This document shows, piece by piece, positions 38,065 to 47,337 of a stretch of DNA of 47,993 bases. The stretch spans positions 1 to 47,993 of the forward strand of contig JAIKZX010000016.1 in NCBI GenBank assembly GCA_024681935.1, in the 5' to 3' direction. The notes beneath the pieces are model-generated. The model saw only the letters and a list, made by a program, of their open reading frames with translations. It did not search any database and was not told the DNA's origin. Numbering within the stretch: the first letter of the stretch is position 1; each line of letters opens with the position of its first letter. The position numbers and the translations under genes were made by a program. The DNA is from Fretibacterium sp. (GTDB lineage: Bacteria; Synergistota; Synergistia; Synergistales; Aminobacteriaceae).

Positions 38065-39552
38065 CTATGATGACGTCTCAGCCGGCAATGGCAGGGCGGC
38101 GAGAATGTGCGTTCCCTTGCCGGGTTCAGAAGTTATGGTGAGGGTTCCCCCCATGAGCGACATCCGCTCCGTCATGTTCGCCAGACCGCGGTGTCCCTGA
38201 AGACGAAGGGCCTCATGGCTGATGTTCGCGTCAAACCCCTTACCGTTGTCCCAGATATCAAGGTGAAGGCTTTCTCCCTCTCCTTTCGATCCCTCGTTCA
38301 AGGAGAGGGCTGTGCGGACCTCCGTCGCCTCCCCATGCCGAACGGCGTTCGAGACAGCTTCCTGAAGAATGCGTAAAAAGGAGAGCGTCGTCTCCGAACT
38401 CACATCAAGATTACGCACATCTCGTTGTCTGCTCCCGTCAGCAGGCTCTTCAATATCTAAGATTACGGGGATATCGTAATTCTGCGAAAGGCGCTCCACC
38501 AGTTCCGTAAGCGTCTCCGTCAGTCCCAAATCAACCCACGGCGGCGCCAGCTCATCGCAGAGGGAGCGCAGCTCGCGCACGACCGTCTTGGCAAGCCCCT
38601 CCACTCGCTTGATACGAGGCAGAGGAGAGGGCTGGTCCGAAGGCCCCCTGTTTTGGTTTTGCTGCTCCGTCTCATCCAATGTCATATGGATTTGCTGAAG
38701 AAGCGCTGTGATATCCTGAAGCGGCCCGTCATGGATTTCCCGCGCCATATCCACCCGCTCCTTCTCCTGGACCCGCACTATGTCCTGGACATAGCGGTTG
38801 CGAAGAGTGTCCCGCTCCACTGCTGCCTTGGCAAAGCGCATCAGGGCATCCTGGACGCTTTCGATCTCTTTCACTGCCCCGCGGTCCACCTCGCCCGGAA
38901 CATCCTTGCCAACACGAAGGTTATTGATTTCGGCCACAATGGACTTCAACGGCAGGACAAGGCGGCTCCAGAGAAGGCGTATCGCCCAGAAGCTGCCGAG
39001 CGTCATGAGAACGATGAGCGCGGGCCACATGCGAGCCACCTTGACGAGTCCCCCAAGAAGCTGGTCCCAGGAGACGGCCGCAACAACGTACCCGTCCCCT
39101 CGCGTGAGGGGATAGATTGCGAGAGTGTACTGCGCGCCCTGCTTGTCCTCAACACGGACCGCTTTGCCAATAGGCAAATCCTTGCGCCAGATAGCAGCGA
39201 TGTTCATTGCCCCAGGCGAGGCCATAATGACCCGGCCTTCCAGGCTGATGAGTGCCACCCATCCGGGAATGGACGGCCCCCAGGAGAAGAAGGGATAACC
39301 CGTCATATCGCTGAGGAAAGGCAGGGCTCCAAGGGGGGTGTTGGAGCTCATATGATAAGCCATGCTCTCCGCAAGGTCCTGAACGTAGGAACTTACGGCA
39401 GCCTCCATCGCGCGTTCCTGAGTGACCATGCCCGCCACCGCCACCAAAACGACGGCGACGGAAGGCAGGATCAGGGCGCAGAGGAGAAAGGCCAAAAAAT
39501 GGTGCCTAGGTCGGAATGAGCCGTGGAGAGCACCCTTTATCCTCGACAGCAT
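38065..39552 (-). CDS. NarX/DegS-type sensor histidine kinase
   Basis: EREIHDGPLQD-like HisKA_3 motif (MAREIHDGPLQDITALLQQIH), ATPase ILQEAVSNAVRHGEATEV, WDNGKGFD, GHRGLANMTERMSLMGG. Confidence 0.94.
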   Translation of the reverse strand: MLSRIKGALHGSFRPRHHFLAFLLCALILPSVAVVLVAVAGMVTQERAMEAAVSSYVQDLAESMAYHMSSNTPLGALPFLSDMTGYPFFSWGPSIPGWVALISLEGRVIMASPGAMNIAAIWRKDLPIGKAVRVEDKQGAQYTLAIYPLTRGDGYVVAAVSWDQLLGGLVKVARMWPALIVLMTLGSFWAIRLLWSRLVLPLKSIVAEINNLRVGKDVPGEVDRGAVKEIESVQDALMRFAKAAVERDTLRNRYVQDIVRVQEKERVDMAREIHDGPLQDITALLQQIHMTLDETEQQNQNRGPSDQPSPLPRIKRVEGLAKTVVRELRSLCDELAPPWVDLGLTETLTELVERLSQNYDIPVILDIEEPADGSRQRDVRNLDVSSETTLSFLRILQEAVSNAVRHGEATEVRTALSLNEGSKGEGESLHLDIWDNGKGFDANISHEALRLQGHRGLANMTERMSLMGGTLTITSEPGKGTHILAALPLPAETSS

Positions 39553-39560
39553 GGGACGTC

Positions 39561-40211
39561 TTACTCCTCGTCCTCCAGAATCTCCTCAAGGGTGACAACC
39601 CCATATTTGAGGGCCAACAGAAGGGCCTCGGTCTTGTTTTTCGAGCCCAACTTGTCGTAAATAGAGGCCAGATGAGTCTGGACCGTACGCTCGCTGATGA
39701 ACAGACGTTTGGCCACCTCTTTGCTGGAGAGCCCTCTGGCAGCTAACAGCAGGACCTCCCTTTCCCGCGCGGACAGCTGTTCGGGGATAAAATCGCTCTC
39801 CCCCATCACGGAGGCAACCTCCGGATCAAGGTAGAGCCCTCCCTTGGCGACAGTGTTAATAGCGGACGTCAGTTCACGCGGACTCACCGTCTTGAGAACA
39901 AAGCCCCTTGCCCCCGCGCGAAGCGAGGCCATAACATACTGCTGAGCGTCATAGGAGGTCAGCATGACCGTTGCGGTGGAAAGCCCTTCGTTCTTCACCT
40001 TCTGGGCGACAGCAACACCGTCCAGGCCCGGCATACGGATATCCAGCAGGGCCACGTCAGGCTTTATCTCCTGTATCTGTTCCCACGCCCTGATGCCGTC
40101 CTCCGCCTCCGCCACAAGTTCAAAAGAGCTCTCGCGGCGAAGAAATTCCGCGATGCCCGCCCGGGTCAGCGGGTGGTCATCTGCCAAAAGGATTTTGATT
40201 TTTGTGCTCAT
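39561..40211 (-). CDS. NarL/LuxR-family response regulator
   Basis: ILLADDHPLTRAGIAEFL, DVALLDIRMPGLDG, LuxR HTH LSAREREVLLLAARGLSSKEVAKRLFISERTVQTHLASIYDKLG. Confidence 0.96.
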   Translation of the reverse strand: MSTKIKILLADDHPLTRAGIAEFLRRESSFELVAEAEDGIRAWEQIQEIKPDVALLDIRMPGLDGVAVAQKVKNEGLSTATVMLTSYDAQQYVMASLRAGARGFVLKTVSPRELTSAINTVAKGGLYLDPEVASVMGESDFIPEQLSAREREVLLLAARGLSSKEVAKRLFISERTVQTHLASIYDKLGSKNKTEALLLALKYGVVTLEEILEDEE

Positions 40212-40225
40212 CTTTCTGTCCTCTC

Positions 40226-40819
40226 CTACATTCCAATCTGTTTTTCAATGGGGCGCAGAGCTTTAATGGTCTCGTCGATCACCGTGTCCAGCGGCATCCC
40301 CATCTTCTCGGCCCCTTCTTTGATAATCTCGCGATTCACCCCGCGAGCAAAGGCCTTATCCTTCCACTTCTTCTTGACGGATTTCAGTTCCAGATCTGCC
40401 AGTGATTTCGAAGGTCGTACCAGTCCCGCTGTGATAACCAGCCCCGTCAGTTCGTCGATGGTGAAGAGCGTGCGTTCCATGGCGTTGGACGGTTCGACAT
40501 CAGAGCATATCCCATAGCCGTGTGACACTACGGCGTGAATGATGTCCTCATCCACCCCCGCCTCGTGCAACATTTCCGGTGCGACGTGGCAGTGCCGCTC
40601 CGGCGTGTTCGTTGTCTGCTCCCAGTCAATGTCGTGCAGCAGACCCACAATGCCCCACAGGTCCTCGTCCTCCCCGGTGAGCTTCGCAAAATGCCGCATG
40701 GTGCCTTCCACGGCCAGAGCATGGTGGATGTGGGACTCTTCCTTATTATACTTTCTCAATATTTCAAGTGCCTGATTCCGGCTAGGTCTCACGGAACCTC
40801 TCCTCCTCATAAAGAACAA
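40226..40819 (-). CDS. HD-domain hydrolase
   Basis: HHALAVEGTMRHFAKL, VGLLHDIDWEQ, HAVVSHG: HDIG-type motifs. Confidence 0.9.
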   Translation of the reverse strand: MFFMRRRGSVRPSRNQALEILRKYNKEESHIHHALAVEGTMRHFAKLTGEDEDLWGIVGLLHDIDWEQTTNTPERHCHVAPEMLHEAGVDEDIIHAVVSHGYGICSDVEPSNAMERTLFTIDELTGLVITAGLVRPSKSLADLELKSVKKKWKDKAFARGVNREIIKEGAEKMGMPLDTVIDETIKALRPIEKQIGM

Positions 40820-40901
40820 TTTGTATTATTATATCTTCTAATTCTGGAACTTCCCTCTCATAGAAGGCTGATATTTGAGGGGAGAACTTTACGGTAAAGG
40901 A

Positions 40902-41594
40902 ATGATGGCGTTGTTATACAGAAGGTTCATGACCGCCGTCCTCGCCCTGTTTCTCTGCATTGAGTGGGGACCGCTCAGCGAGGAACGGGGCCGTTGGGGT
41001 ATTGCCTTTGGGAACCCTTTTCTGAAGGAGGTGGCGCTGACCTTCGACGACGGGCCTCGGGAACACGGGATGCAGGAGCTGATGGCCGTCCTTGGAGAGC
41101 AGGACGTTCACGCAACATTCTTCCTGGTGGGGAAGTTCGGCGAGCGTTACGCTCCAATCACCCTCTCCCTGGCCGCAGCGGGACACGAGATTGCCAACCA
41201 CACCTACACACACCCCAAGCTCTATCAGCTCTGGGTGGAGAAGATCATGAGGGAGGCGGAGCGGTGCGATGAGGTCGTCGAGGCCCTTGGCCTGAGAAAG
41301 ACACGCTTTTTGAGGCCACCCGGAGGAAGCTTTAATCTGAAGATTTTTAACGCTATGCGGCGTATGGGTCTGAGGCTGGGACTCTGGACCCTGAACAGCG
41401 CAGATTACACGGGTCGCCCTGCGGAGGAGATTATTCACCTCGTCATCCACAACGTCACCCCTGGGACAGTGGTACTGATGCACTCCGGCGTGCCCAACAC
41501 AGTGACTGCCCTGCCGCAGATTATTCATGAGCTCTGTGCGAGGGGCTACCGCTTTGTCCGGCTGGAGGACTTGTGGAACGGTGGAAGAACATAG
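40902..41594 (+). CDS. Polysaccharide deacetylase (NodB/CE4)
   Basis: VALTFDDGPREHGMQELM, HEIANHTYTHPKL, RFLRPPGGSFN; N-terminal TM segment. Start chosen at 40902; the ORF extends to 40875. Confidence 0.93.
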   Translation: MMALLYRRFMTAVLALFLCIEWGPLSEERGRWGIAFGNPFLKEVALTFDDGPREHGMQELMAVLGEQDVHATFFLVGKFGERYAPITLSLAAAGHEIANHTYTHPKLYQLWVEKIMREAERCDEVVEALGLRKTRFLRPPGGSFNLKIFNAMRRMGLRLGLWTLNSADYTGRPAEEIIHLVIHNVTPGTVVLMHSGVPNTVTALPQIIHELCARGYRFVRLEDLWNGGRT

Positions 41595-41669
41595 TAAAGC
41601 AGAAAAAGAGAAAAATACTTTATGCTAGAATAAGGCGGTTTGAATTCAGACAAGGCAGAAGGGACATCA

Positions 41670-43769
41670 ATGCAGAAAATCTTGAAGGTTCAGGAGGCCT
41701 ACCCTGGCGACGCACTGAAGGGAATCGTGCGGCTTCACCCTGACGACATGGCGGAACTGGGACTCTCCGAAGGTGAAATCATTGAACTCAAGGGGAAGAC
41801 CACGACAGCGGCCCGGGTCAAAACCGGGGAACCGGAGACCGGCCGGGGCATAATTCAGATGGACGGATTGCTCCGGGAAAATGCTTCAGTTTCACTTGAC
41901 GACAACATCAACGTCGAGGGGGCCGAGGCATACCACTTTGCAGGGAGTGCCACGCTCCAGCCTCTGACGAACACCAACCTCTCCGAAAAGGAAAAAGACG
42001 AGGCCTACATCCTGTCACTCCTCGTGGGACAGGTCGTGCGGGCCGGAGACCGCGTGCGCCTCAACCTCTTTGGGACGCGTGTCTGCGACTTTCGCGTCAC
42101 GGCAACAACACCGGAGGGAACAGCGGTCATCAATCCGTCCACCTACCTCAACCTGCTCAAGCCTGCGGAGGTGACGCAGCAGCACAAGGTCTCTTATGAG
42201 GACATTGGCGGCCTGGGCTCACAGATACGTAAAGTGCGCGAGATGATTGAACTTCCGCTGCGCTTCCCACAGATTTTTGAGCGGCTCGGTATCCAGCCGC
42301 CGAAGGGCGTTTTGCTCTATGGACCTCCAGGCACGGGCAAAACGGTGATTGCACGGGCTGTGGCCAACGAAACCGACGCATGGTTCACGCACATCTCCGG
42401 ACCGGAGGTCATCGGGAAGTTCTATGGGGAGAGCGAAGAGCGGATACGCAGCATCTTCGAGGAAGCTCAGGAACGTGCCCCATCCATTATTTTCATTGAC
42501 GAGATTGACGCCATTGCCCCCAAACGTGAGGATATGGGTGGCGAGAAGCAGGTGGAGCGACGCGTCGTCGCCCAGCTTCTGGCCCTGATGGACGGGCTGG
42601 AGTCCCGTGGGCAGGTTGTTGTTATCGGGGCAACAAATATCCCCAACGCACTGGACCCTGCGCTTCGTCGACCAGGCCGCTTTGACCGGGAAATCTCCGT
42701 TCCTATCCCCGACCGCAAGGGAAGGTTGGAGATATTACAAATTCATACGCGGGGAATGCCCCTTGCGAAGGATGTCGATCTTAAAAAGGTGGCAGATCTC
42801 TCCCATGGTTTTGTGGGGGCTGATTTGGAGGCGCTGGCCAAGGAGGCGGCCATGGCCTGCGTCCGGGATATCCTTCCTCACGTCAACCTTCAGACCCAGG
42901 AGATTCCTTATGAGAAGGTCGCAGCGCTGGAGGTCAAGATGCGGCACTTCATGACGGCGTTGATGGAAATTGAGCCTTCCGCTGTCCGCGAGGTTTTCGT
43001 CGAGATACCCAATGTCTCCTGGCAAGACGTTGGCGGTCTGGAAGAAGTCAAGGATGAACTCATGCATGCTATAACATGGCCTCAGCAACATTCAGCTCTT
43101 TTTGAGAGTTATGACATCCGCCCGACGCGGGGCATTTTGCTGCATGGCCCATCCGGTACAGGCAAAACACTGTTGGCGCGGGCCCTGGCACGGGAGAGCG
43201 GCGTCAACTTCATATCCGTACAGAGCGCGTCCATCATGTCTCGTTATCTTGGCGAGTCCGAACGGGCTATCCGCGAGGTTTTCCGCGTCGCTCGACAGGC
43301 AGCCCCTTCTATTCTATATTTTGATGAGATTGAGGCGTTATTCCCTACCGGTGACGCTGCCAGTACCACAGAGCAGCGGGTATTAGGCCAGTTTTTATCG
43401 GAGATGAACGGCATTGAGGAACTTCAGGGCGTTACCGTTTTGGCAACAACGAATCGTTTAGAACGACTTGATCCCTCGCTCCTCACAGCAGGGCGATTCG
43501 ACATGGTGTTGGAGCTTTCTCTTCCCAACCGAGAGACACGTGAGCAGATATTCCGCATTGAGCTCCGAAAAAAACCCCTTGCGCCGGATGTGCATCTGGA
43601 CGAACTGGCGGAGCGCACCAAGGGGGCCAGCGGAGCGGACATTGCCCTCGTCTGCCGTCGGGCAGCGATGGAAGCGCTGAAGTCCAGCCTGGCCCACGAA
43701 AAGGAGACTCTGCTTATTGAGGCAGCACACTTCGAGACAGCGCTTCAGGGGAGACACTTCGCCTCTTAA
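41670..43769 (+). CDS. CDC48/VAT-type AAA ATPase, N domain plus two AAA modules
   Basis: N-domain double-psi barrel-like LKGIVRLHPDDMAELGLSEGEIIELKG; D1 GPPGTGKT...IIFIDEIDAIAPKR; D2 GPSGTGKT...ILYFDEIEALFP. Confidence 0.95.
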   Translation: MQKILKVQEAYPGDALKGIVRLHPDDMAELGLSEGEIIELKGKTTTAARVKTGEPETGRGIIQMDGLLRENASVSLDDNINVEGAEAYHFAGSATLQPLTNTNLSEKEKDEAYILSLLVGQVVRAGDRVRLNLFGTRVCDFRVTATTPEGTAVINPSTYLNLLKPAEVTQQHKVSYEDIGGLGSQIRKVREMIELPLRFPQIFERLGIQPPKGVLLYGPPGTGKTVIARAVANETDAWFTHISGPEVIGKFYGESEERIRSIFEEAQERAPSIIFIDEIDAIAPKREDMGGEKQVERRVVAQLLALMDGLESRGQVVVIGATNIPNALDPALRRPGRFDREISVPIPDRKGRLEILQIHTRGMPLAKDVDLKKVADLSHGFVGADLEALAKEAAMACVRDILPHVNLQTQEIPYEKVAALEVKMRHFMTALMEIEPSAVREVFVEIPNVSWQDVGGLEEVKDELMHAITWPQQHSALFESYDIRPTRGILLHGPSGTGKTLLARALARESGVNFISVQSASIMSRYLGESERAIREVFRVARQAAPSILYFDEIEALFPTGDAASTTEQRVLGQFLSEMNGIEELQGVTVLATTNRLERLDPSLLTAGRFDMVLELSLPNRETREQIFRIELRKKPLAPDVHLDELAERTKGASGADIALVCRRAAMEALKSSLAHEKETLLIEAAHFETALQGRHFAS

Positions 43770-43905
43770 ACCCGGCACAAAAAGATCTTTTTTGATGTTC
43801 TTTGTCATTATGGGACTGACAGCACATCCCCAGACAGGAGATAGGATTTTTTCCGAGAAAGTCATGGGACATCGATGTCTGGAAGATTATACAGCTGAAA
43901 CAAAT

Positions 43906-43940
43906 CCCCTGATGTACTTCCTCTGCGTTGTCATCAGGGG
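43906..43940. repeat. Perfect 9-bp inverted repeat
   Basis: CCCCTGATG (43906-43914) / CATCAGGGG (43932-43940), 17-nt loop. Confidence 0.7.
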
Positions 43941-43985
43941 AAAACGACAGGAGCCACACTGAATATAGTGCTCTGAACCAAACAT

Positions 43986-44029
43986 CCGGTGGAACGGCAA
44001 AGTGCCCCTCCACCGGTTAAACTTTTTTT
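43986..44029 (+). terminator. Intrinsic terminator downstream of the CDC48-type gene
   Basis: CCGGTGGA-AC-GGCA-AAG-TGCC-CC-TCCACCGG hairpin followed by TTAAACTTTTTTT. Confidence 0.8.
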
Positions 44030-44159
44030 CTGTCAAACCTGATCAGGACTTTCAGCATACGTTCCAGGACGAATCCTATTGTGCGTCCATCCCTGAACCT
44101 GCCGTTTCTGAAGACTAAAACGACCTTACTGTTCCCCAGTTCCAGGATTTTTCACTCAT
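44017..44159 (-). pseudogene. Short ORF disrupted by an apparent 1-nt deletion in an A-tract
   Basis: ATGAGTGAAAAATCC... then KILELGNSKVVLVFRNGRFRDGRTIGFVLERMLKVLIRFDRKKV* in the next frame. GGAG lies upstream of the ATG. Confidence 0.4.
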
Positions 44160-44223
44160 TAGTCCCGGCTCCGGAGAATACGGATAAAACACTGGCAGAA
44201 CGTCTTTTCCTGAGGCCTCACTG

Positions 44224-44610
44224 CTATGCTTTTACGTCCAGCCGTTCGCTCAGTACTTTATGAATCTGTTCAACCAGCTTCACGATATCATCGCCCGGAA
44301 TCTTCCGCACAATGCTGCCGTCGTCCGTATTGACAACCTGGACCTGAACTATATCCGCTTCCTCGATGACCTCATACTCCAGGTGTCGGTGCGGCGTCAG
44401 GAGATCTACCACCTCTAAAGTCTTGTCCAGAACGTCCTTTAGTGCCTCACGGCTCAAGGTGTCCTTCTCCTGATCCGGGTCCCTCTCTCCAGCTGGGGTC
44501 TGTGTCGTATCGGGTCTCAGTTTCACCAACCCAAACTCAACCTGCTTAATCCGCTCAGGGCTGAGCGTCTGTGGCGTCCCCTCCGGCGGATATATCGTTC
44601 CCATCTTCAC
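44224..44610 (-). CDS. flaG: FlaG-family flagellar protein
   Basis: LTPHRHLEYEVIEEADIVQVQVVNTDDGSIVRKIPGDDIVKLVEQI resembles the FlaG core (VxVxDxxTGEVIRxIPxEE). Confidence 0.8.
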   Translation of the reverse strand: MKMGTIYPPEGTPQTLSPERIKQVEFGLVKLRPDTTQTPAGERDPDQEKDTLSREALKDVLDKTLEVVDLLTPHRHLEYEVIEEADIVQVQVVNTDDGSIVRKIPGDDIVKLVEQIHKVLSERLDVKA

Positions 44611-44867
44611 TTACCTCACCTGCTTCCATGCGATTGAACGGCACCCTTCCTCATAAGAAAGAATGCCACAAAGACATCCTCCATCTCTTGTCTCATTATA
44701 AATTAATTATCGGCACACTGCAAACGAAAAACAAGGGGTAAAAGGGAGGTTATCCTCCTCTCACTCATACTCATTTCTTATATTAAATAATGACCTCCGC
44801 GGATTATCAAACGCTGTGCTCGCGTCACGGCACAGGAGAGACGCGTGAACATTGTTACAGAAATGGA

Positions 44868-44896
44868 TTTTCAATTCGCCAAATTTCTAATAAAAT
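44868..44896 (+). promoter_or_regulatory. Candidate dapA promoter
   Basis: TTTTCA (44868-44873), 17-nt spacer, TAAAAT (44891-44896). Confidence 0.45.
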
Positions 44897-44969
44897 ATTA
44901 AGGGTATCTAATCAGGGGCACTTTTGCGCTCCTGTCCATGAAACATGGTTTAGTGAAGGAGAGATTACA

Positions 44970-45860
44970 ATGAGAAACAAACCAGTATTCCGTGGTGTGG
45001 CCACAGCCCTGATTACTCCGATGACCGAGGATGGGATTGACTTTGACGCCTTTGGCCGGATTATCGACTGGCAGATCGAGCAGGGCATCAATGCGCTGGT
45101 CATCGCAGGGACCACGGGTGAGGGATCCACGCTCACCGACGAGGAGCATAAGGAAGCCATCCGTTTCTCCGTAAAGCGCATAGCGGGCAGGGTCCCTGTC
45201 ATTGCGGCAACGGGTTCCAATGATACTCAGTACGCCCTCGAACTTTCGAAGTGTGCCTGCGAGGACGGTGCAGACGCATTACTTGTCGTGACGCCGTACT
45301 ACAACAAGGCGACGCAGAAGGGGCTCATCAAAATGTACACCACTATTGCTGACGCCTCCACAAAACCGCTCATTCTGTACAACGTCCCCTCCCGGACCGG
45401 CATAAACATTGAACCCTCAACCTACGCAGCCTTGGCGGAGCATCCCAATATCGCAGGCATCAAGGAGGCAAACAGCAACATCTCCAAAATTGTGGAGACG
45501 GCTGCCCTGGTAAACGGCAGGATGGACATCTACTCAGGGAACGACGATCAGGTGGTTCCAATCCTATCTATAGGGGGACAGGGCGTTATCTCCGTCCTCT
45601 CCAACATCATGCCCGCCGGGACAGTGGAGATGTGCAACCGTTTCTTCCAGGGCGACGTTGCCGGGAGCGCGGCTCTTCAGCGCGAATTTCTCCCCTTAAT
45701 CAACGCACTTTTCTGTGAGGTCAATCCCATCCCGGTGAATGCCGCCATGGCCGCCATGGGGTGGTGCAAAAACTACGTGCGTCTGCCGCTGACCCCGATG
45801 GAGGAACAGCACTGGCAGCACCTTCGTTCATTAATGAAGGCCCAGGGCCTGTTGGGATAA
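44970..45860 (+). CDS. dapA: 4-hydroxy-tetrahydrodipicolinate synthase
   Basis: FRGVATALITPMTEDGIDFDAF, GTTGEGSTLTDEE, LILYNVPSRTGINIEPSTYAALAEHPNIAGIKEANSN. RBS AAGGAGAG. Confidence 0.97.
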   Translation: MRNKPVFRGVATALITPMTEDGIDFDAFGRIIDWQIEQGINALVIAGTTGEGSTLTDEEHKEAIRFSVKRIAGRVPVIAATGSNDTQYALELSKCACEDGADALLVVTPYYNKATQKGLIKMYTTIADASTKPLILYNVPSRTGINIEPSTYAALAEHPNIAGIKEANSNISKIVETAALVNGRMDIYSGNDDQVVPILSIGGQGVISVLSNIMPAGTVEMCNRFFQGDVAGSAALQREFLPLINALFCEVNPIPVNAAMAAMGWCKNYVRLPLTPMEEQHWQHLRSLMKAQGLLG

Positions 45861-45872
45861 TGGGGGCCGCCT

Positions 45873-46625
45873 ATGGATATCATCATCAGCGGCGCCAACG
45901 GGCGAATGGGCCGTATGCTGGCAGAGGCGGTGAAGGCAGCCCAGGTCAATGGAAACTCTTATCATGTGGCTGCACGGGTGGATATTAGCCTTGAAACAGA
46001 CCCGGCGGCCGGTACTTACGCCGCGCTGGAATCCTTCACAGGACACGCGGATGTCGTCATCGACTTCTCCCACCACACAGCAGCGAAAGGCCTGACAGAA
46101 TACTGCCTTGCTCGTTCATTACCTGTTGTCGTCGCAACAACAGGACAGACCGAGGATGAGATGAACCTGATTCACACGGCATCGACGAAGATACCTGTTT
46201 TTCTGTCGGCGAATATGTCACTTGGCGTCGCCCTGCTGGCCGACCTTGTGAAAAAAGCAATCTCCGTCCTTCCGGATGCCGAGGTTGAGATTCTTGAGCA
46301 TCATCATGATCAGAAACTGGATGTCCCAAGCGGGACCGCTTTATTGCTGGCAAAACGCATTGTTGAAGCACGTCCTGATTCCCAGATTGTTGTGGGACGA
46401 CATCAGAACGGCAAGCGTTCGCCCAGGGAGATCGGTATCCACTCCCTCCGCTATGGCAACGAAGTGGGGACTCACGAGGTCATTCTGTCCATGGGGAATG
46501 AGACGTTGACGCTTAAGCACAAAGCAGAGGATCGCTCTCTATTCGCCCGAGGGGCTCTGGCAGCCGCATCATTTCTTATCGGAAAGATGCCGGGGCTGTA
46601 CGATATGCGGGATATCGTGATGTAA
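45873..46625 (+). CDS. dapB: 4-hydroxy-tetrahydrodipicolinate reductase
   Basis: IIISGANGRMGRMLAEAV, VIDFSHHTAAKGL, EILEHHHDQKLDVPSGTALLLA. Confidence 0.97.
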   Translation: MDIIISGANGRMGRMLAEAVKAAQVNGNSYHVAARVDISLETDPAAGTYAALESFTGHADVVIDFSHHTAAKGLTEYCLARSLPVVVATTGQTEDEMNLIHTASTKIPVFLSANMSLGVALLADLVKKAISVLPDAEVEILEHHHDQKLDVPSGTALLLAKRIVEARPDSQIVVGRHQNGKRSPREIGIHSLRYGNEVGTHEVILSMGNETLTLKHKAEDRSLFARGALAAASFLIGKMPGLYDMRDIVM

Positions 46626-46637
46626 GGAGAACGCCAG

Positions 46638-47330
46638 ATGAACGCACAGGAAATCATTCATTATATCGCCTCGGCTGAGAAAAAGACTCCTGTTAAGCTG
46701 TACGTCAGGGAAAAAGCTGCTATCGACTACGGCGCAGCGAAGGTCTTTGGAATTGGCGATAAGATTGTCTTTGGCAACTGGAGCGAGTTGGGCCCCATTT
46801 TAGAGGCAAACAAAGATCGGATTGAGGACATCGTCATCGAAAACGACCGTCGAAACAGCGCCGTCCCTCTGTTGGACATGAAGGACATCTCTGCACGGAT
46901 TGAGCCGGGAGCAATCATCCGGGAAAAAGTGACCATCGGGAAAAACGCTGTGATAATGATGGGAGCTGTCATCAATATTGGGGCCGCCGTCGGAGATGGA
47001 ACAATGATTGATATGGGGGCTGTGCTGGGCGGCCGGGCCACGGTAGGCCGCAACTGCCACATCGGAGCCGGGGCCGTCCTTGCCGGGGTCATTGAGCCCG
47101 CCTCTGCCGTTCCCGTTATCGTGGAAGATGACGTTCTGATTGGAGCTAACGCCGTCATCATTGAAGGGGTCCACGTGGGACGGGGCGCTGTCGTCGCGGC
47201 AGGGGCAGTCGTAATTGAGGACGTTCCCGATGAGATGGTTGTCGCTGGATGTCCTGCCCGCATCATCAAGCGAAAGGACAGCGGCACATCACAGAAGACG
47301 GCCCTGGAGCAAGCACTCCGCACTCTGTGA
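46638..47330 (+). CDS. dapH: Tetrahydrodipicolinate N-acetyltransferase
   Basis: DapH-like N-terminus and left-handed beta-helix hexapeptides ([52 protein letters not shown]). Confidence 0.94.
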   Translation: MNAQEIIHYIASAEKKTPVKLYVREKAAIDYGAAKVFGIGDKIVFGNWSELGPILEANKDRIEDIVIENDRRNSAVPLLDMKDISARIEPGAIIREKVTIGKNAVIMMGAVINIGAAVGDGTMIDMGAVLGGRATVGRNCHIGAGAVLAGVIEPASAVPVIVEDDVLIGANAVIIEGVHVGRGAVVAAGAVVIEDVPDEMVVAGCPARIIKRKDSGTSQKTALEQALRTL

Positions 47331-47337
47331 TGCCGTT

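Noticed and set aside
38653-39519. 288-aa plus-strand ORF over the NarX-type kinase
   Set aside because: Antisense of a clear histidine kinase; no domain.
43714-44013. 99-aa minus-strand ORF after the CDC48 gene
   Set aside because: No start context, crosses the terminator hairpin and the CDC48 3' end, no recognisable domain.
44780-44969. Lysine riboswitch upstream of dapA
   Set aside because: The leader is too short from the likely promoter and I could not find the conserved core elements.
46727-47323. 198-aa minus-strand Thr/Pro/Ala-rich ORF
   Set aside because: Low-complexity shadow of the DapH hexapeptide repeats.
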